DNA of 26,590 nt from IMG/VR virus record IMGVR_UViG_3300048672_001228, positions 1 to 26,590 of that record, one strand, 5' to 3'. Position 1 is the first letter of the stretch. Every line of letters begins with the position of its first letter. The stretch is from a virus. This document shows positions 1 to 7,675 of the stretch, piece after piece. Below the pieces are notes generated by a model. It made no database searches and was not told the DNA's origin. It saw only the letters and a program-made list of their open reading frames with translations. The position numbers and the translations under genes were made by a program.

Positions 1-44
1 CGCACACAAATTGTCAAAAACCGTGCCAAGTTTAAAAATTATTT

Positions 45-1076
45 TCATTTAGCTAGTGGATTCAGTTTGACAGCATCGTTTAGATGGCTTGGGCTTAAGT
101 GCGCATAGCGCATGGTCATTTTTATATCTGAATGCCCAAGCACCCGTTGTAACGTCAAGATATCCCCTCCATTGCTGATAAAGCAGCTGGCGAACGAATG
201 CCTTAATATGTGTGTGGCCTGCCCACGCGGTAGCACCAAGTCGGTTTTTGCTACCACACGGTTGAATGCCATCATGCCATCTTTAAAGATGCGGTCTTCT
301 GGATCCTTACACCGTGAAAAGTCTAGCAACTCGGCATAAAAATCAGCATCCAGCGGCACTGTGCGCACTTTTTTGGATTTAGTAAACTCAAACGTCACCC
401 TGCCATTGTGTAGCTGCTTACGCTTAAGCTGTTCAGCCTCGCCCCAACGTGCACCGGTTCTGATACATATCTGGGCAATCCACCACACCGATTTATTCCG
501 GCAAGCCTTCAGTGCATCAAACAGTGTTTCGATTTGCCCAGGCGAAAGATAGCTCAGCTGCTTTTCTTGGATTTTTACCAGCTCCACCTCGGCAATCGGG
601 CAATCATAAGCAATGATCTTAAGCTTTTTTAGCGTGCGGTACATGGCAGCCAGATACACATGCCGATTGTTAAAGGTCTTGGCCATCACCGGCTTGATAG
701 ACCTGAACATACACTCATATCGGTAATCAAGGAACTGTGACGGCAACAGAGTACGGGCATTTTTATGCCCTAGTCGGCTGAACATAGCCTCTAGTACACG
801 CCGCCTACGTGGCCCATCGGATAAGTTAACGCCATAGTAGCGCCACCAGATGTCCAGCAGCTCATAAAGAGACCGATTGTCCTGGTCAGCAACACTATTT
901 TTAACCGCTTGGTGCAGTTTTTCTGCCCCACCGCCACCATCACCCAGGTACTTAAACAGATGGTCTCGCTCAAACTGTTCAGCGGCACGCAAGGTGGGGA
1001 ATGTGCGCCTGATCCTTGGCACATCCTTGCGGTTAATTTGCAGCATGTAACCGGCTTTGGTTTTTGATATCGGCAT
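45..1076 (-). CDS. int: Tyrosine recombinase integrase, P2-like
   Basis: Site-specific recombinase expected to integrate and excise this phage. The 343-aa protein has a variable arm/core-binding N-terminal half and a C-terminal catalytic domain. The catalytic set is visible: R210 in the TGARWGE motif, H289 and R292 in the HILRHSF motif, H315 in the VLGHS motif and the nucleophile Y324 in MRYAH. Length and order (int, then a leftward repressor, then rightward early genes) match P2 and HP1. In P2 the attachment site lies just beyond the 3' end of int, which here would be at or left of base 45, so the phage boundary is probably at or outside the window edge. The 44 bases before it show nothing I can identify. 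Start is the ATG at 1076, after which the iteron block begins almost at once. Confidence 0.95.
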   Translation of the reverse strand: MPISKTKAGYMLQINRKDVPRIRRTFPTLRAAEQFERDHLFKYLGDGGGGAEKLHQAVKNSVADQDNRSLYELLDIWWRYYGVNLSDGPRRRRVLEAMFSRLGHKNARTLLPSQFLDYRYECMFRSIKPVMAKTFNNRHVYLAAMYRTLKKLKIIAYDCPIAEVELVKIQEKQLSYLSPGQIETLFDALKACRNKSVWWIAQICIRTGARWGEAEQLKRKQLHNGRVTFEFTKSKKVRTVPLDADFYAELLDFSRCKDPEDRIFKDGMMAFNRVVAKTDLVLPRGQATHILRHSFASCFISNGGDILTLQRVLGHSDIKMTMRYAHLSPSHLNDAVKLNPLAK

Positions 1077-1082
1077 TTAGGC

Positions 1083-1596
1083 TTATTACACTTTTATAAT
1101 AATTTATTGCACCGTTTTGTGAGGCGCATTCCATTGCATACCAACGCCTGTAGACGACAACTATATTTATTGCACCTTTCCGGACTACCCTGCCTGTACT
1201 TTTTTTACCCACATAAAAACAAGCGGAAAAAGATCAGGATTTAACCGTAAATAACTCGAAAAATAATTTAAATCTCTCACATAGGAAGCAGCAAAAAAAA
1301 ACTTAGGGGGGGGGGTCGGGAAAAGTGCAATAAGTGCAATAACGCTAAAAAACACATATAACACAATGAATAATAACAAATAAATTATTACAAAAAAGTG
1401 TAATAAAGTGTAATAATTATTGCACTATTTGTTGCATTTTGACGTAATGAAAAAACAAGTATTAGTTATTGATTATTATAATGTTTATTAGTTAGTGCAA
1501 TAATTTATTACACTTTATTACATTTTAGTGCAATAATATATTCAATATAAAACAACGCGTTACTATCGTTTTTTAGCGTTATTGCACTTATTGCAC
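1083..1596. repeat. Cluster of about 15 nine-bp iterons (GTGYAATAA), candidate origin or cis replication region
   Basis: This is most of the 660-base gene-free stretch between int and the repressor gene. The 9-mer TTATTRCAC or its complement GTGYAATAA occurs at 1083-1091, 1104-1112, 1167-1175, 1325-1333, 1334-1342, 1398-1406, 1408-1416, 1417-1425, 1495-1503, 1505-1513, 1528-1536, 1579-1587 and 1588-1596, with one-base variants at 1385-1393 and 1515-1523. Copies lie in both orientations and are symmetrical about a centre near 1460. Surroundings are very AT-rich. P4 alpha binds iterons at its ori and crr, and this phage carries an alpha-like primase-helicase, so a replication role is a reasonable inference. 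Arm-type sites for the integrase or operator sites are alternatives. Confidence 0.8.
1306..1353 (+). repeat. Left arm of 48-bp perfect inverted repeat
   Basis: Ten G residues, then TCGGGAAAA, two abutting GTGCAATAA iterons, then CGCTAAAAAAC. The exact reverse complement lies at 1568-1615. A run of nine A residues lies just outside each arm, so the symmetry extends imperfectly beyond the 48 bp. Confidence 0.95.
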
Positions 1597-1615
1597 TTTT
1601 CCCGACCCCCCCCCC
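1568..1615 (-). repeat. Right arm of 48-bp perfect inverted repeat
   Basis: Exact reverse complement of 1306-1353, including two TTATTGCAC iterons and a run of ten C. The 214 bases between the arms contain a second, imperfect pair of inverted iteron blocks (1385-1425 against 1495-1536), so the whole segment could extrude as a nested cruciform. Confidence 0.95.
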
Positions 1616-1738
1616 TATGCTTTTTTTTTGATTTCTAGCTGTTTTGTATAACTAACTGTTTAAATACATTATTATATTTATTAGCAAATAACGTGCCAAA
1701 ATAATATAAATCAAAGTCGCATAATCTGAAATCCTTGG

Positions 1739-2329
1739 CTAACTTTCCTCAAAAATCTCAATAGCAATCCTGTCGTCCTTAAACTTTTGCAGCACAAACG
1801 GCTGTGCCAATTTGTATAAATCCAGCCTGGTATAATCAACCCCTGGTATTGCACCGCACTGCATTAACGACTGCTCAATACTGGCCGCTGTGATGTAAAA
1901 GCAATCCTGCAAGCTATTAGGGTCAACGGTATCTAAAAAAGGCAACAGCGGCGCGGTATGGCTGCTATCACCGTTATCTTTGCCATTTCCATTAACAGCA
2001 TAAGGCACATCGGTTTCATTAATTACACCGCTGCACCGATCAGGTACCGACCTTAGTTTTCTCATATCGTTTTTATCCTCCAGGTACATTTCGCCCTTGC
2101 CGGTTAAAATCCAGTCCGTAGAAACACCATATTTAACGAGCATCCCCCTTAACACCGCCCCACCAAGTTGCCCGGTATCCCATACATAATTAGTAATAGT
2201 GCGCTTAGGAACGTCTATTCCGTCAGAAAGTGCATCCCAAGTGAGGCATTTTTGTTTTTTGAAAGTCAATAAACGCGCTACCTCTGCGCTTTTTGGTGAT
2301 TTTTGTGTTGTTTTTTGCACTATTTCCAT
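1739..2329 (-). CDS. CI-type phage repressor
   Basis: Likely lysogeny repressor. The N-terminal part reads as a helix-turn-helix (WDALSDGIDVPKRTITNYV), followed by the stretch DWILTGKGEMYL, typical of Phage_CI_repr-type regulators. The C-terminal half is not recognisably a peptidase. It is divergent from the rightward early genes and sits between int and that operon, as in P2/HP1 immunity regions. The frame is open up to a GTG at 2389, with ATGs at 2380 and 2374. I prefer the ATG at 2329 because the early rightward promoter (TTGACA at 2329-2334) begins exactly there and no ribosome site precedes the upstream starts. The start remains uncertain. Confidence 0.8.
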   Translation of the reverse strand: MEIVQKTTQKSPKSAEVARLLTFKKQKCLTWDALSDGIDVPKRTITNYVWDTGQLGGAVLRGMLVKYGVSTDWILTGKGEMYLEDKNDMRKLRSVPDRCSGVINETDVPYAVNGNGKDNGDSSHTAPLLPFLDTVDPNSLQDCFYITAASIEQSLMQCGAIPGVDYTRLDLYKLAQPFVLQKFKDDRIAIEIFEES

Positions 2330-2356
2330 TGACACACGCTCTATTTGCTCTATAAT
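2329..2356 (+). promoter_or_regulatory. Rightward early promoter, sigma-70 type
   Basis: TTGACA at 2329-2334, a 16-base spacer, and TATAAT at 2351-2356. Both hexamers match consensus exactly. It points to the early gene at 2417, with transcription expected to start near 2363. It overlaps the 5' end of the divergent repressor gene. Confidence 0.75.
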
Positions 2357-2365
2357 TTTTATAGA
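2349..2365. promoter_or_regulatory. Inverted repeat over the -10 box, candidate operator
   Basis: Perfect 7-bp arms TCTATAA and TTATAGA around TTT. The repeat covers the TATAAT box of the early promoter, the position expected of a repressor or Cro-type operator. Function is inferred from position only. Confidence 0.45.
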
Positions 2366-2416
2366 ATTCTGCATAATCATGTAATTCACTAATCAATTTA
2401 ACATAGAGGACCGGAA

Positions 2417-2653
2417 ATGTCAGATAAAACAAACCCAATTAAAAGAAGTAAAAAACAACGGATGGTTGCCTTTTATTTCCAGCATAGCAAAGAAGTGCGC
2501 GATTTAAGCGACACCTTACGCGCACAGGCAAATATGGAATTTGCGGGTTTTTGCCGCGCCATGTTCAACGCAGGACTTGAAGCAAAATACGGCATTAAAC
2601 TAGTAAACAACCTACCGGTTGCCCAACTAGAAAAAGAAGATACTAAACGTTAG
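2417..2653 (+). CDS. Small basic protein, first gene of early operon
   Basis: 78 aa, rich in Lys and Arg at the N-terminus (IKRSKKQRM), then mostly predicted helix. I do not recognise a family. It is preceded by a good ribosome site (AGAGGA, 2405-2410) and lies about 55 bases downstream of the predicted start of the early promoter. Its place, divergent from the repressor, is that of Cro, Cox or Apl-type regulators, so a DNA-binding role in the lysis/lysogeny or excision switch is plausible but unproven. Confidence 0.7.
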   Translation: MSDKTNPIKRSKKQRMVAFYFQHSKEVRDLSDTLRAQANMEFAGFCRAMFNAGLEAKYGIKLVNNLPVAQLEKEDTKR

Positions 2654-2710
2654 TCTTAATGGTAGTTGATTAAAATTATCCTTTAAATAGGCTTATTCGC
2701 TTAAAAATCA

Positions 2711-2735
2711 TTACTTTACAATAAATGTAAAGTAA
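2711..2735. promoter_or_regulatory. Perfect 10-bp inverted repeat, candidate operator
   Basis: TTACTTTACA, a 5-base AT spacer, then TGTAAAGTAA. It lies 22 bases ahead of the gene at 2757 in an otherwise empty 100-base gap. There is no U-run after it, so it looks more like a dimer binding site than a terminator. Confidence 0.5.
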
Positions 2736-2756
2736 ACAGCACAAAGGAAAACTATT

Positions 2757-3086
2757 ATGCCAATACTAAACAGCTCGGCAGTTGACAAAACTATTGCCGA
2801 TACCATCACCGAAAACCTACCCTTTATTGAGCGTAAAATTGCGCTTTGTACAGATTTAGAGCAAATACTAGGACTGTTTGCAAAAGTATCAGATAATCTG
2901 ATCCGCACTACAGACAAAACTACCGAAAGTATAAACCTGCTGAAAGCTGCTGAGGATATCGCCAAAAAGAACGACGATATGCCGGATGGCTTCCATATGA
3001 TTTATTTAAATCTGATGCAGCAAGTATTTAACGACTTCAATATTAGCCGCCGAGAAAACATGATGATGGGGAAGGTGAGACTATGA
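2757..3086 (+). CDS. Hypothetical early phage protein
   Basis: 109 aa, largely helical by eye, acidic to neutral, no membrane segment and no motif I recognise. A ribosome site (AAAGGAAAA) precedes the ATG. The stop overlaps the ATG of the next gene (ATGA at 3083-3086), so the two are translationally coupled. A perfect inverted repeat just upstream (2711-2735) may regulate it. Confidence 0.7.
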   Translation: MPILNSSAVDKTIADTITENLPFIERKIALCTDLEQILGLFAKVSDNLIRTTDKTTESINLLKAAEDIAKKNDDMPDGFHMIYLNLMQQVFNDFNISRRENMMMGKVRL

Positions 3087-3226
3087 GCGTAGCACATAAA
3101 AATGGCTGGTTTGTGGCAACTATCGGTGCAACCGTGGTTTTTTCCCATGACCGTAGGGATGCGATGGTCAGGGCGGTTACTAAATACCTTGCCGGAAACG
3201 GTGGCCTCTATGCAAAGTCCAACTGA
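3083..3226 (+). CDS. Small hypothetical protein, 47 aa
   Basis: Starts in an ATGA overlap with the gene before it and ends 17 bases inside the next. Sequence begins MSVAHKNGWFV and contains no recognised domain. Supported by coupling at both ends and tight packing in the early operon rather than by homology. Confidence 0.55.
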   Translation: MSVAHKNGWFVATIGATVVFSHDRRDAMVRAVTKYLAGNGGLYAKSN

Positions 3227-3470
3227 TAAAAAGCTAGTGGTCACCGTGCTGGATAATGAGGGATTTACAAAACAGGAAGTGGTTATCCTAAACCTGGTAT
3301 GCCAGGGCTTAACCCGCAAAGAGATTGCCATAGCTCGGTGCAGATCGTTCGGGACGATATCAAAGCATATCGAAAACATTGCTTTAAAACTGAATGCAAA
3401 AAGCCAGGCCGAAATTGTTGCCAAGGCTATTGCTTTGGGTATTGTCAGGATTGGTGTGCAGGATGCCTAA
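3210..3470 (+). CDS. LuxR-family helix-turn-helix protein, HTH domain only
   Basis: 86 aa consisting almost entirely of a GerE/LuxR-type DNA-binding domain: FTKQEVVILNLVCQGLTRKE leads into a short turn and the recognition helix region TISKHIENIALKLNAKS. There is no receiver or autoinducer-binding domain. The frame is open upstream to 3102, but the ATG at 3210 follows GGTGG at suitable spacing and gives a protein that starts right before the domain. It is probably a phage early transcription regulator. The target is unknown; the inverted repeats at 2711-2735 and 8239-8262 are candidates. Confidence 0.8.
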   Translation: MQSPTDKKLVVTVLDNEGFTKQEVVILNLVCQGLTRKEIAIARCRSFGTISKHIENIALKLNAKSQAEIVAKAIALGIVRIGVQDA

Positions 3471-3708
3471 GCGTTTTGTCTGGAGTAGTTATGTCAGTGT
3501 GTTAGCCAGTAAGGCTGAGCCAATAGTTAACCCAAAGCACATGGCAAGCGATAAAAAAAGGCAGTTATGGGAGGCGATAAAAACCAAGCGTCCTGGTTTG
3601 GCTGATCTGATGGTAAACAACGCAGATATTGCGGCGTTAAAAGAAATGTTTGGAGCAGAAATTGTGTTTGCAACTGAAGAACTAGACAGGCTTATTGGTG
3701 AAGAATAA
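3463..3708 (+). CDS. Hypothetical early protein, 81 aa
   Basis: Starts 8 bases inside the end of the LuxR-type gene. The C-terminal half is acidic (FGAEIVFATEELDRLIGEE) and the N-terminal part basic. No family recognised. Coupled position directly ahead of the primase gene suggests an early role. Confidence 0.6.
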   Translation: MPKRFVWSSYVSVLASKAEPIVNPKHMASDKKRQLWEAIKTKRPGLADLMVNNADIAALKEMFGAEIVFATEELDRLIGEE

Positions 3709-3752
3709 GCCTGTTTGACTATTATAAATCGCATAAAACACTATAAATTATA

Positions 3753-6398
3753 ATGATAAAGTCCATAAATAGCAAAATAATAGCGCGGCTGGTTAATGAT
3801 TTTCAAATGCGCCAATCCGGTACCAATTTACGTATGGGTAAATGCCCGTCCTGTGAGCGCAAAACGCTGTGGACATGGGCAGAATCCCCTGGTGTTGTGC
3901 AATGTGACCGCGTTGGCAAGTGCGGCTATAGCTCAACCACCAAAGAGCTTTACCCTGATCTATATGCTAACGTCAGCAAAACTTACCCCGCTACTAAAGA
4001 AGAACCTAACAAAACCGCTGATGCTTATTTGGCTATCAATCGCGGCTTTAAGCTTGCGCCCATTAATGGCTGGTACGAGCAGGGCAAATACTGGAATCCC
4101 AATGGTGACAAAGGCACGGCAACCGTGCGCTTTTGGCTGGATGCCGAAAAAACGGTATTCTGGGAGCGTTTTATTGATGATGTGACCATCACTGAAGAAG
4201 ACGGCAGTAAAACCCTGCGAAAATCCAAGTTTAATGCAGGCTTTCAGGGTAAATGGTGGCAGCCGCCAAACCAAACCATCCATGAAAAAGACCATGTTTA
4301 TTTAGTGGAGGGCATTTTTGATGCCATGAGCCTGGTTGAAAACGGCTTAAAAGCTGTGGCTATCATGAGCAGTGGCACATTCCCAGCTGAATCCATTAAA
4401 GAACACCTGCATAAAAAAGTAAACTGGGTGATTGCACTGGACAATGATCTTGCTGGAATAAAATCGAGCAAGAAACATGCCATAGAGTTAAAAAAATTAG
4501 GCCAGTCGGTGAGCTATGCCTTACCATCGCAAGGCAGGGAAAAGATAGACTGGAACGATCTGCATATTGCCCACAAGATCAACCCCGCGTATATCGAAGA
4601 TTATCTATATTACGGCGCGGCCGAGTTTGCCAGCAGTACAAACGACAAGGCTATGGTAATCTGGAAGCGCAACAAGCTGCTGCATTATTTTGTGTTCTCT
4701 TTTAAAGAGCGCACTTACCGCTTTAAGATTGATGAGGAAGATTACAAAAAGTCTTATGCCAAGGCTTTTGATGATAGCCTTGATACTGGCTTGGCAGAAG
4801 CAGAAGCCTTTAGCCAAACCAAACAGATCACTGAAATCGCCAACTTCAGCATGGAATACCTGTACTCCCAACAACCAGCGAATGGCGATGATGGCTGGTA
4901 TTTCTTAAAGATCACCTATAGCAATGGCAAAAAACCGTATCAGTGCGCGGTATCCGGTGATGTATTCGCCGAATCCAAGAAATTTAAAAAGACTATGCAG
5001 ATTAAGGCGCATGGCGCATTGTTCACCGGCAGCAATGCCGATATGGATTATTTGTATAAACAGTGGTTTGCCACTCAACAAAAAAGCGTAAGAACCCTTG
5101 ATTTTGTCGGTTATGACGAAGACACCAAGTCGTATGTATTCCCAGAATTTGCCGTGCAATCCGGTAAGATTTTAAAGCTGAATGCAGAGTCATTTTTTAA
5201 CTTAAAAGACACGGGTATTAAAACCAACGTTGATATTAATCAGCGCTTGACCGCCAATAAGCCCGTTGATTTTATTGATGACTACATTAAGGCATTTGGC
5301 ATTGGTGGCTTGATTGGCATGGCATGGTGGGTGGGCAGTTTAATTAGCGTGCAAATCCGTGATAAACATTCCAGCTATCCCTATATGCAAGTTATTGGTG
5401 AACCCGCATCGGGAAAATCAGCGATGGTCAATTTTTTGTGGAAATTGATCGGAAAAACCAGCGACACCTTCAACCCAAATTCATCATCGCTTTCTGGCCG
5501 ATTTAGGAAGATGGCTGAAGTGTCAAACATGCCTGTAGTTTTTAACGAAGTCGATAATGAAAACGTGAATAATCCCCATGCAAAAAAATTCATGTGGGAT
5601 GAATACAAAGACCCGTTTGAAGGTTCTCTGGGCAGAATAACCGGTATTAAGAGCAACGACAACAGCACACGTAACCCGCCGTTCAGGGGCGGATTAATGG
5701 CCGTGCAGAATATAAAAACCCTAGCGTCATCGGCTATGTTGTCACGCTTTGTTTATTTGCCTTTTGACCGTTCACATCATTCTATGGACGGCAGAAGATC
5801 AGCTGACAAGCTGCGTGATTTGGAGATTACCGATGTGAGCGGTTTTTTACTACAAGTCTGCTCAAAATCCGATGTATTGTTTTCTGAATACAACAAATTA
5901 TTTCTGCATTATCAGCATAAGTTGGCAACGTATAAGAAAAATGGCTCAGAAATCCCCGCTTTAAATCATGACAGGGTTATTAAGTGTTACGCCCAAATGA
6001 TGGCATTAGCTGAGTGTTTAAAGCTTATCGTCCCGCTATCGGATCATCATATAAAACAAACGCAAGACAAATTGATTTCCGGTGCTATCGAATGGCAAGC
6101 ATCTCTCGATGAAGATCATCCCGTTGTTTTCGAGTTCTGGCAAACCTTTGAATACCTAAACTCAAAATTTGGTGAACAAGGCAATGCGCTTAATCACAGC
6201 AATAGCCCAGATTTGGAAATAGCCATTAGCTTGCAAGACTTTAATGCTCGATGCATTGAATCAAAGCAAGAAACCGTATCTACCAAAGACCTGCGTGAGC
6301 ACCTGCTGGGTAGTAAATCTAGAAAATACCTAAGAACAGCTGCTGTGTATTCACGGCTGGAAAAGCGTACTTTACGGTGCATGATTTTTAAAGCTTAG
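3753..6398 (+). CDS. Primase-helicase, P4-alpha-like (zinc finger, Toprim, P-loop)
   Basis: Replication protein of 881 aa, expected to prime and unwind phage DNA. The N-terminus has a CHC2-like zinc ribbon, C31-x2-C34 and C51-x5-C57. A Toprim domain follows: the VYLVEGIFDA strand with its Glu near residue 186 and the D-x-D pair at 230-232 (ALDNDLAG). The C-terminal half carries an SF3/DUF927-like ATPase with Walker A GEPASGKS at 549-556 and Walker B VVFNEVDN at about 595-602. The plan resembles phage P4 alpha or DUF927-type primases rather than the P2 gpA or HP1 Rep expected with these head and tail genes, which suggests a replication-module swap. The last gene of the early run with a clear function before the displaced spike gene. 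Confidence 0.9.
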   Translation: MIKSINSKIIARLVNDFQMRQSGTNLRMGKCPSCERKTLWTWAESPGVVQCDRVGKCGYSSTTKELYPDLYANVSKTYPATKEEPNKTADAYLAINRGFKLAPINGWYEQGKYWNPNGDKGTATVRFWLDAEKTVFWERFIDDVTITEEDGSKTLRKSKFNAGFQGKWWQPPNQTIHEKDHVYLVEGIFDAMSLVENGLKAVAIMSSGTFPAESIKEHLHKKVNWVIALDNDLAGIKSSKKHAIELKKLGQSVSYALPSQGREKIDWNDLHIAHKINPAYIEDYLYYGAAEFASSTNDKAMVIWKRNKLLHYFVFSFKERTYRFKIDEEDYKKSYAKAFDDSLDTGLAEAEAFSQTKQITEIANFSMEYLYSQQPANGDDGWYFLKITYSNGKKPYQCAVSGDVFAESKKFKKTMQIKAHGALFTGSNADMDYLYKQWFATQQKSVRTLDFVGYDEDTKSYVFPEFAVQSGKILKLNAESFFNLKDTGIKTNVDINQRLTANKPVDFIDDYIKAFGIGGLIGMAWWVGSLISVQIRDKHSSYPYMQVIGEPASGKSAMVNFLWKLIGKTSDTFNPNSSSLSGRFRKMAEVSNMPVVFNEVDNENVNNPHAKKFMWDEYKDPFEGSLGRITGIKSNDNSTRNPPFRGGLMAVQNIKTLASSAMLSRFVYLPFDRSHHSMDGRRSADKLRDLEITDVSGFLLQVCSKSDVLFSEYNKLFLHYQHKLATYKKNGSEIPALNHDRVIKCYAQMMALAECLKLIVPLSDHHIKQTQDKLISGAIEWQASLDEDHPVVFEFWQTFEYLNSKFGEQGNALNHSNSPDLEIAISLQDFNARCIESKQETVSTKDLREHLLGSKSRKYLRTAAVYSRLEKRTLRCMIFKA

Positions 6399-6409
6399 AG
6401 GATTAAACA

Positions 6410-7285
6410 ATGGAAGATGCCATAAAACGAATAGTCGATAAAAACTACCCAGAACTCACCGGACAATTGCACCTGCCGCGTTTTGCCCAAGTGGTTAACG
6501 TGCGTGAGACACCCACCAATGGCGCGATTGCCGATGAATACCGCCCACATTATGCGGTATCAATACAAGTTCTGGATGAACATGGCCAACCAGACAGCAA
6601 GTTTCCGGTATTGCATGATGTGCCGTTAAGCTTGCCCACGGCTGGCCATGAATCAGGCCAATTCAGTTATCCAGAAAACGGCGCGCATGTTGAAGTTGGG
6701 TTTGCTTACGGATCCCCAAATAAGCCATTCATTCGTAATGTGATCCCCCACGGGCGTAGTCTTCCGGATGTAAAACGCGGAGAAATGAAACGCCAACACA
6801 GCACTGGCCGCTATGATGGCTTTGATAAAGATGGAAACCACGCCGTGCAAACTGATGGTACACTGACCAATGACTCATTAAAGCGTATCATTTCATCGCT
6901 GGAAAATCTTGAGACTTACACGCAGTCGCTACGTAATGTAGAAGCCGATGAAACCGATACCATTGGCGGTACAAAAACCATTAAGGCAATGGGTGCTATG
7001 CGGATTAATTCCGGTGGGCGAACAGAAATACTCAGCATTCAGGATTTGGTCTCTACCAGTAACGGCAAGCAGCTTTTAAAGGCCCCAAAAACATGGGTGG
7101 GTTCAAATTCAGAAAACGTGCTGGGGCTGTTAAGTGAATTAATGGCTCAGGTGATTTTACTGGCTAATGTATTGGCATCGCATACGCATCCAAGCGTTGG
7201 GGTTATCTCACAAGCATCATCGGTAACAGCGGTTTCAACGTCTGTTACTGGTATTAAGGGTCGTTTAGACGGGATTAAGGAGTAG
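6410..7285 (+). CDS. Baseplate spike protein, gpV/gp45-like, in early region
   Basis: 291 aa. Residues 20-115 look like the OB fold of tail-spike proteins: beta-rich, with FAQVVNVRETP, VPLSLPTAGHESGQFSYPEN and GAHVEVGFAYGSPNKPFI, matching the pattern of gpV-type proteins in which a channel value and a version with given offsets are set by Gly-Asp-Pro turns. A glycine-rich beta region follows and then a helical C-terminus with an HTHP motif at about 258-261, which in other spikes can bind metal. Spacing to the primase stop is 11 bases with ribosome site GAGGA. A structural gene in the early operon is unusual. Alternative: a non-virion protein built on the same fold. Confidence 0.75.
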   Translation: MEDAIKRIVDKNYPELTGQLHLPRFAQVVNVRETPTNGAIADEYRPHYAVSIQVLDEHGQPDSKFPVLHDVPLSLPTAGHESGQFSYPENGAHVEVGFAYGSPNKPFIRNVIPHGRSLPDVKRGEMKRQHSTGRYDGFDKDGNHAVQTDGTLTNDSLKRIISSLENLETYTQSLRNVEADETDTIGGTKTIKAMGAMRINSGGRTEILSIQDLVSTSNGKQLLKAPKTWVGSNSENVLGLLSELMAQVILLANVLASHTHPSVGVISQASSVTAVSTSVTGIKGRLDGIKE

Positions 7286-7287
7286 TG

Positions 7288-7482
7288 ATGATTGATAGTA
7301 ATGTGGAAAAAATACGGGCACAACTTTTATCTCGCAGTGAGATAGGTATTTCAAAATATGGGGTAACTACAGATAGGGATGATTTATCTTTGCTGGATTG
7401 GTTGCAACATGCGCTGGAAGAAACCCTCGATAAAGCAGTTTATTTGCAAGCGGCAATCAGTAAATTAAAAGCCAATCAGTAA
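7288..7482 (+). CDS. Small helical phage protein, MazG-like
   Basis: 64 aa from the ATG at 7288, which follows AAGGAG at good spacing; a GTG directly before it is a weaker choice. The sequence ISKYGVTTDRDDLSLLDWLQ followed by HALEETLDKAVYLQAA matches a short family common in phages that resembles the helical core of nucleotide pyrophosphohydrolases (E-E-x-x-D pattern). Enzymatic activity is not established from the sequence. Probably the last gene of the early operon. Confidence 0.65.
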   Translation: MIDSNVEKIRAQLLSRSEIGISKYGVTTDRDDLSLLDWLQHALEETLDKAVYLQAAISKLKANQ

Positions 7483-7559
7483 TGCGGCCAAATCGACGGC
7501 CAATTGGTGGGCAAGTCAGATTTAAAATTGTAAATAGATAAGTAAAACATGGCGTTAAG

Positions 7560-7587
7560 TGGCGGAGAGAGAGGGGTTCGAACCCTC
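7560..7587 (-). other. 3' end of a tRNA-Ser gene (T arm, acceptor, CCA)
   Basis: Read on the minus strand: T stem GAGGG, loop TTCGAAC, stem CCCTC, then acceptor strand TCTCTCC, discriminator G and CCA. This is the usual bacterial tRNA-Ser 3' end. No D arm, anticodon arm or matching 5' acceptor strand (GGAGAGA) exists within the next 100 bases upstream on that strand, so it is a fragment and not a gene. Such fragments are the usual crossover cores of tRNA-targeting integrases. Confidence 0.75.
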
Positions 7588-7634
7588 ATAACTGCCATAT
7601 AACCCGCTGATTTTACTATTTATAATGCTTATGT

Positions 7635-7675
7635 ATTGGCCGTAATTGGCCGTACTACGGCCAATTACGGCCAAT
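7635..7675. repeat. Perfect 41-bp palindrome with 20-bp arms
   Basis: Two ATTGGCCGTA decamers, a single C, then two TACGGCCAAT decamers. No U-run follows, so it is not a typical terminator. It is best read as paired protein-binding sites, probably integrase arm sites. Confidence 0.9.

Noticed and set aside
1185-1379. 64-aa minus-strand ORF in the iteron block
   Set aside because: Low-complexity product from the A-run and G-run; no ribosome site.
1083-1596. CRISPR array
   Set aside because: The repeats are 9 bp, in both orientations and at irregular distances, with no spacers of fixed length and no cas genes.
7560-7650. Complete tRNA-Ser gene
   Set aside because: Only the T arm and 3' acceptor strand are present; no anticodon arm, D arm or 5' acceptor strand is found on that strand.
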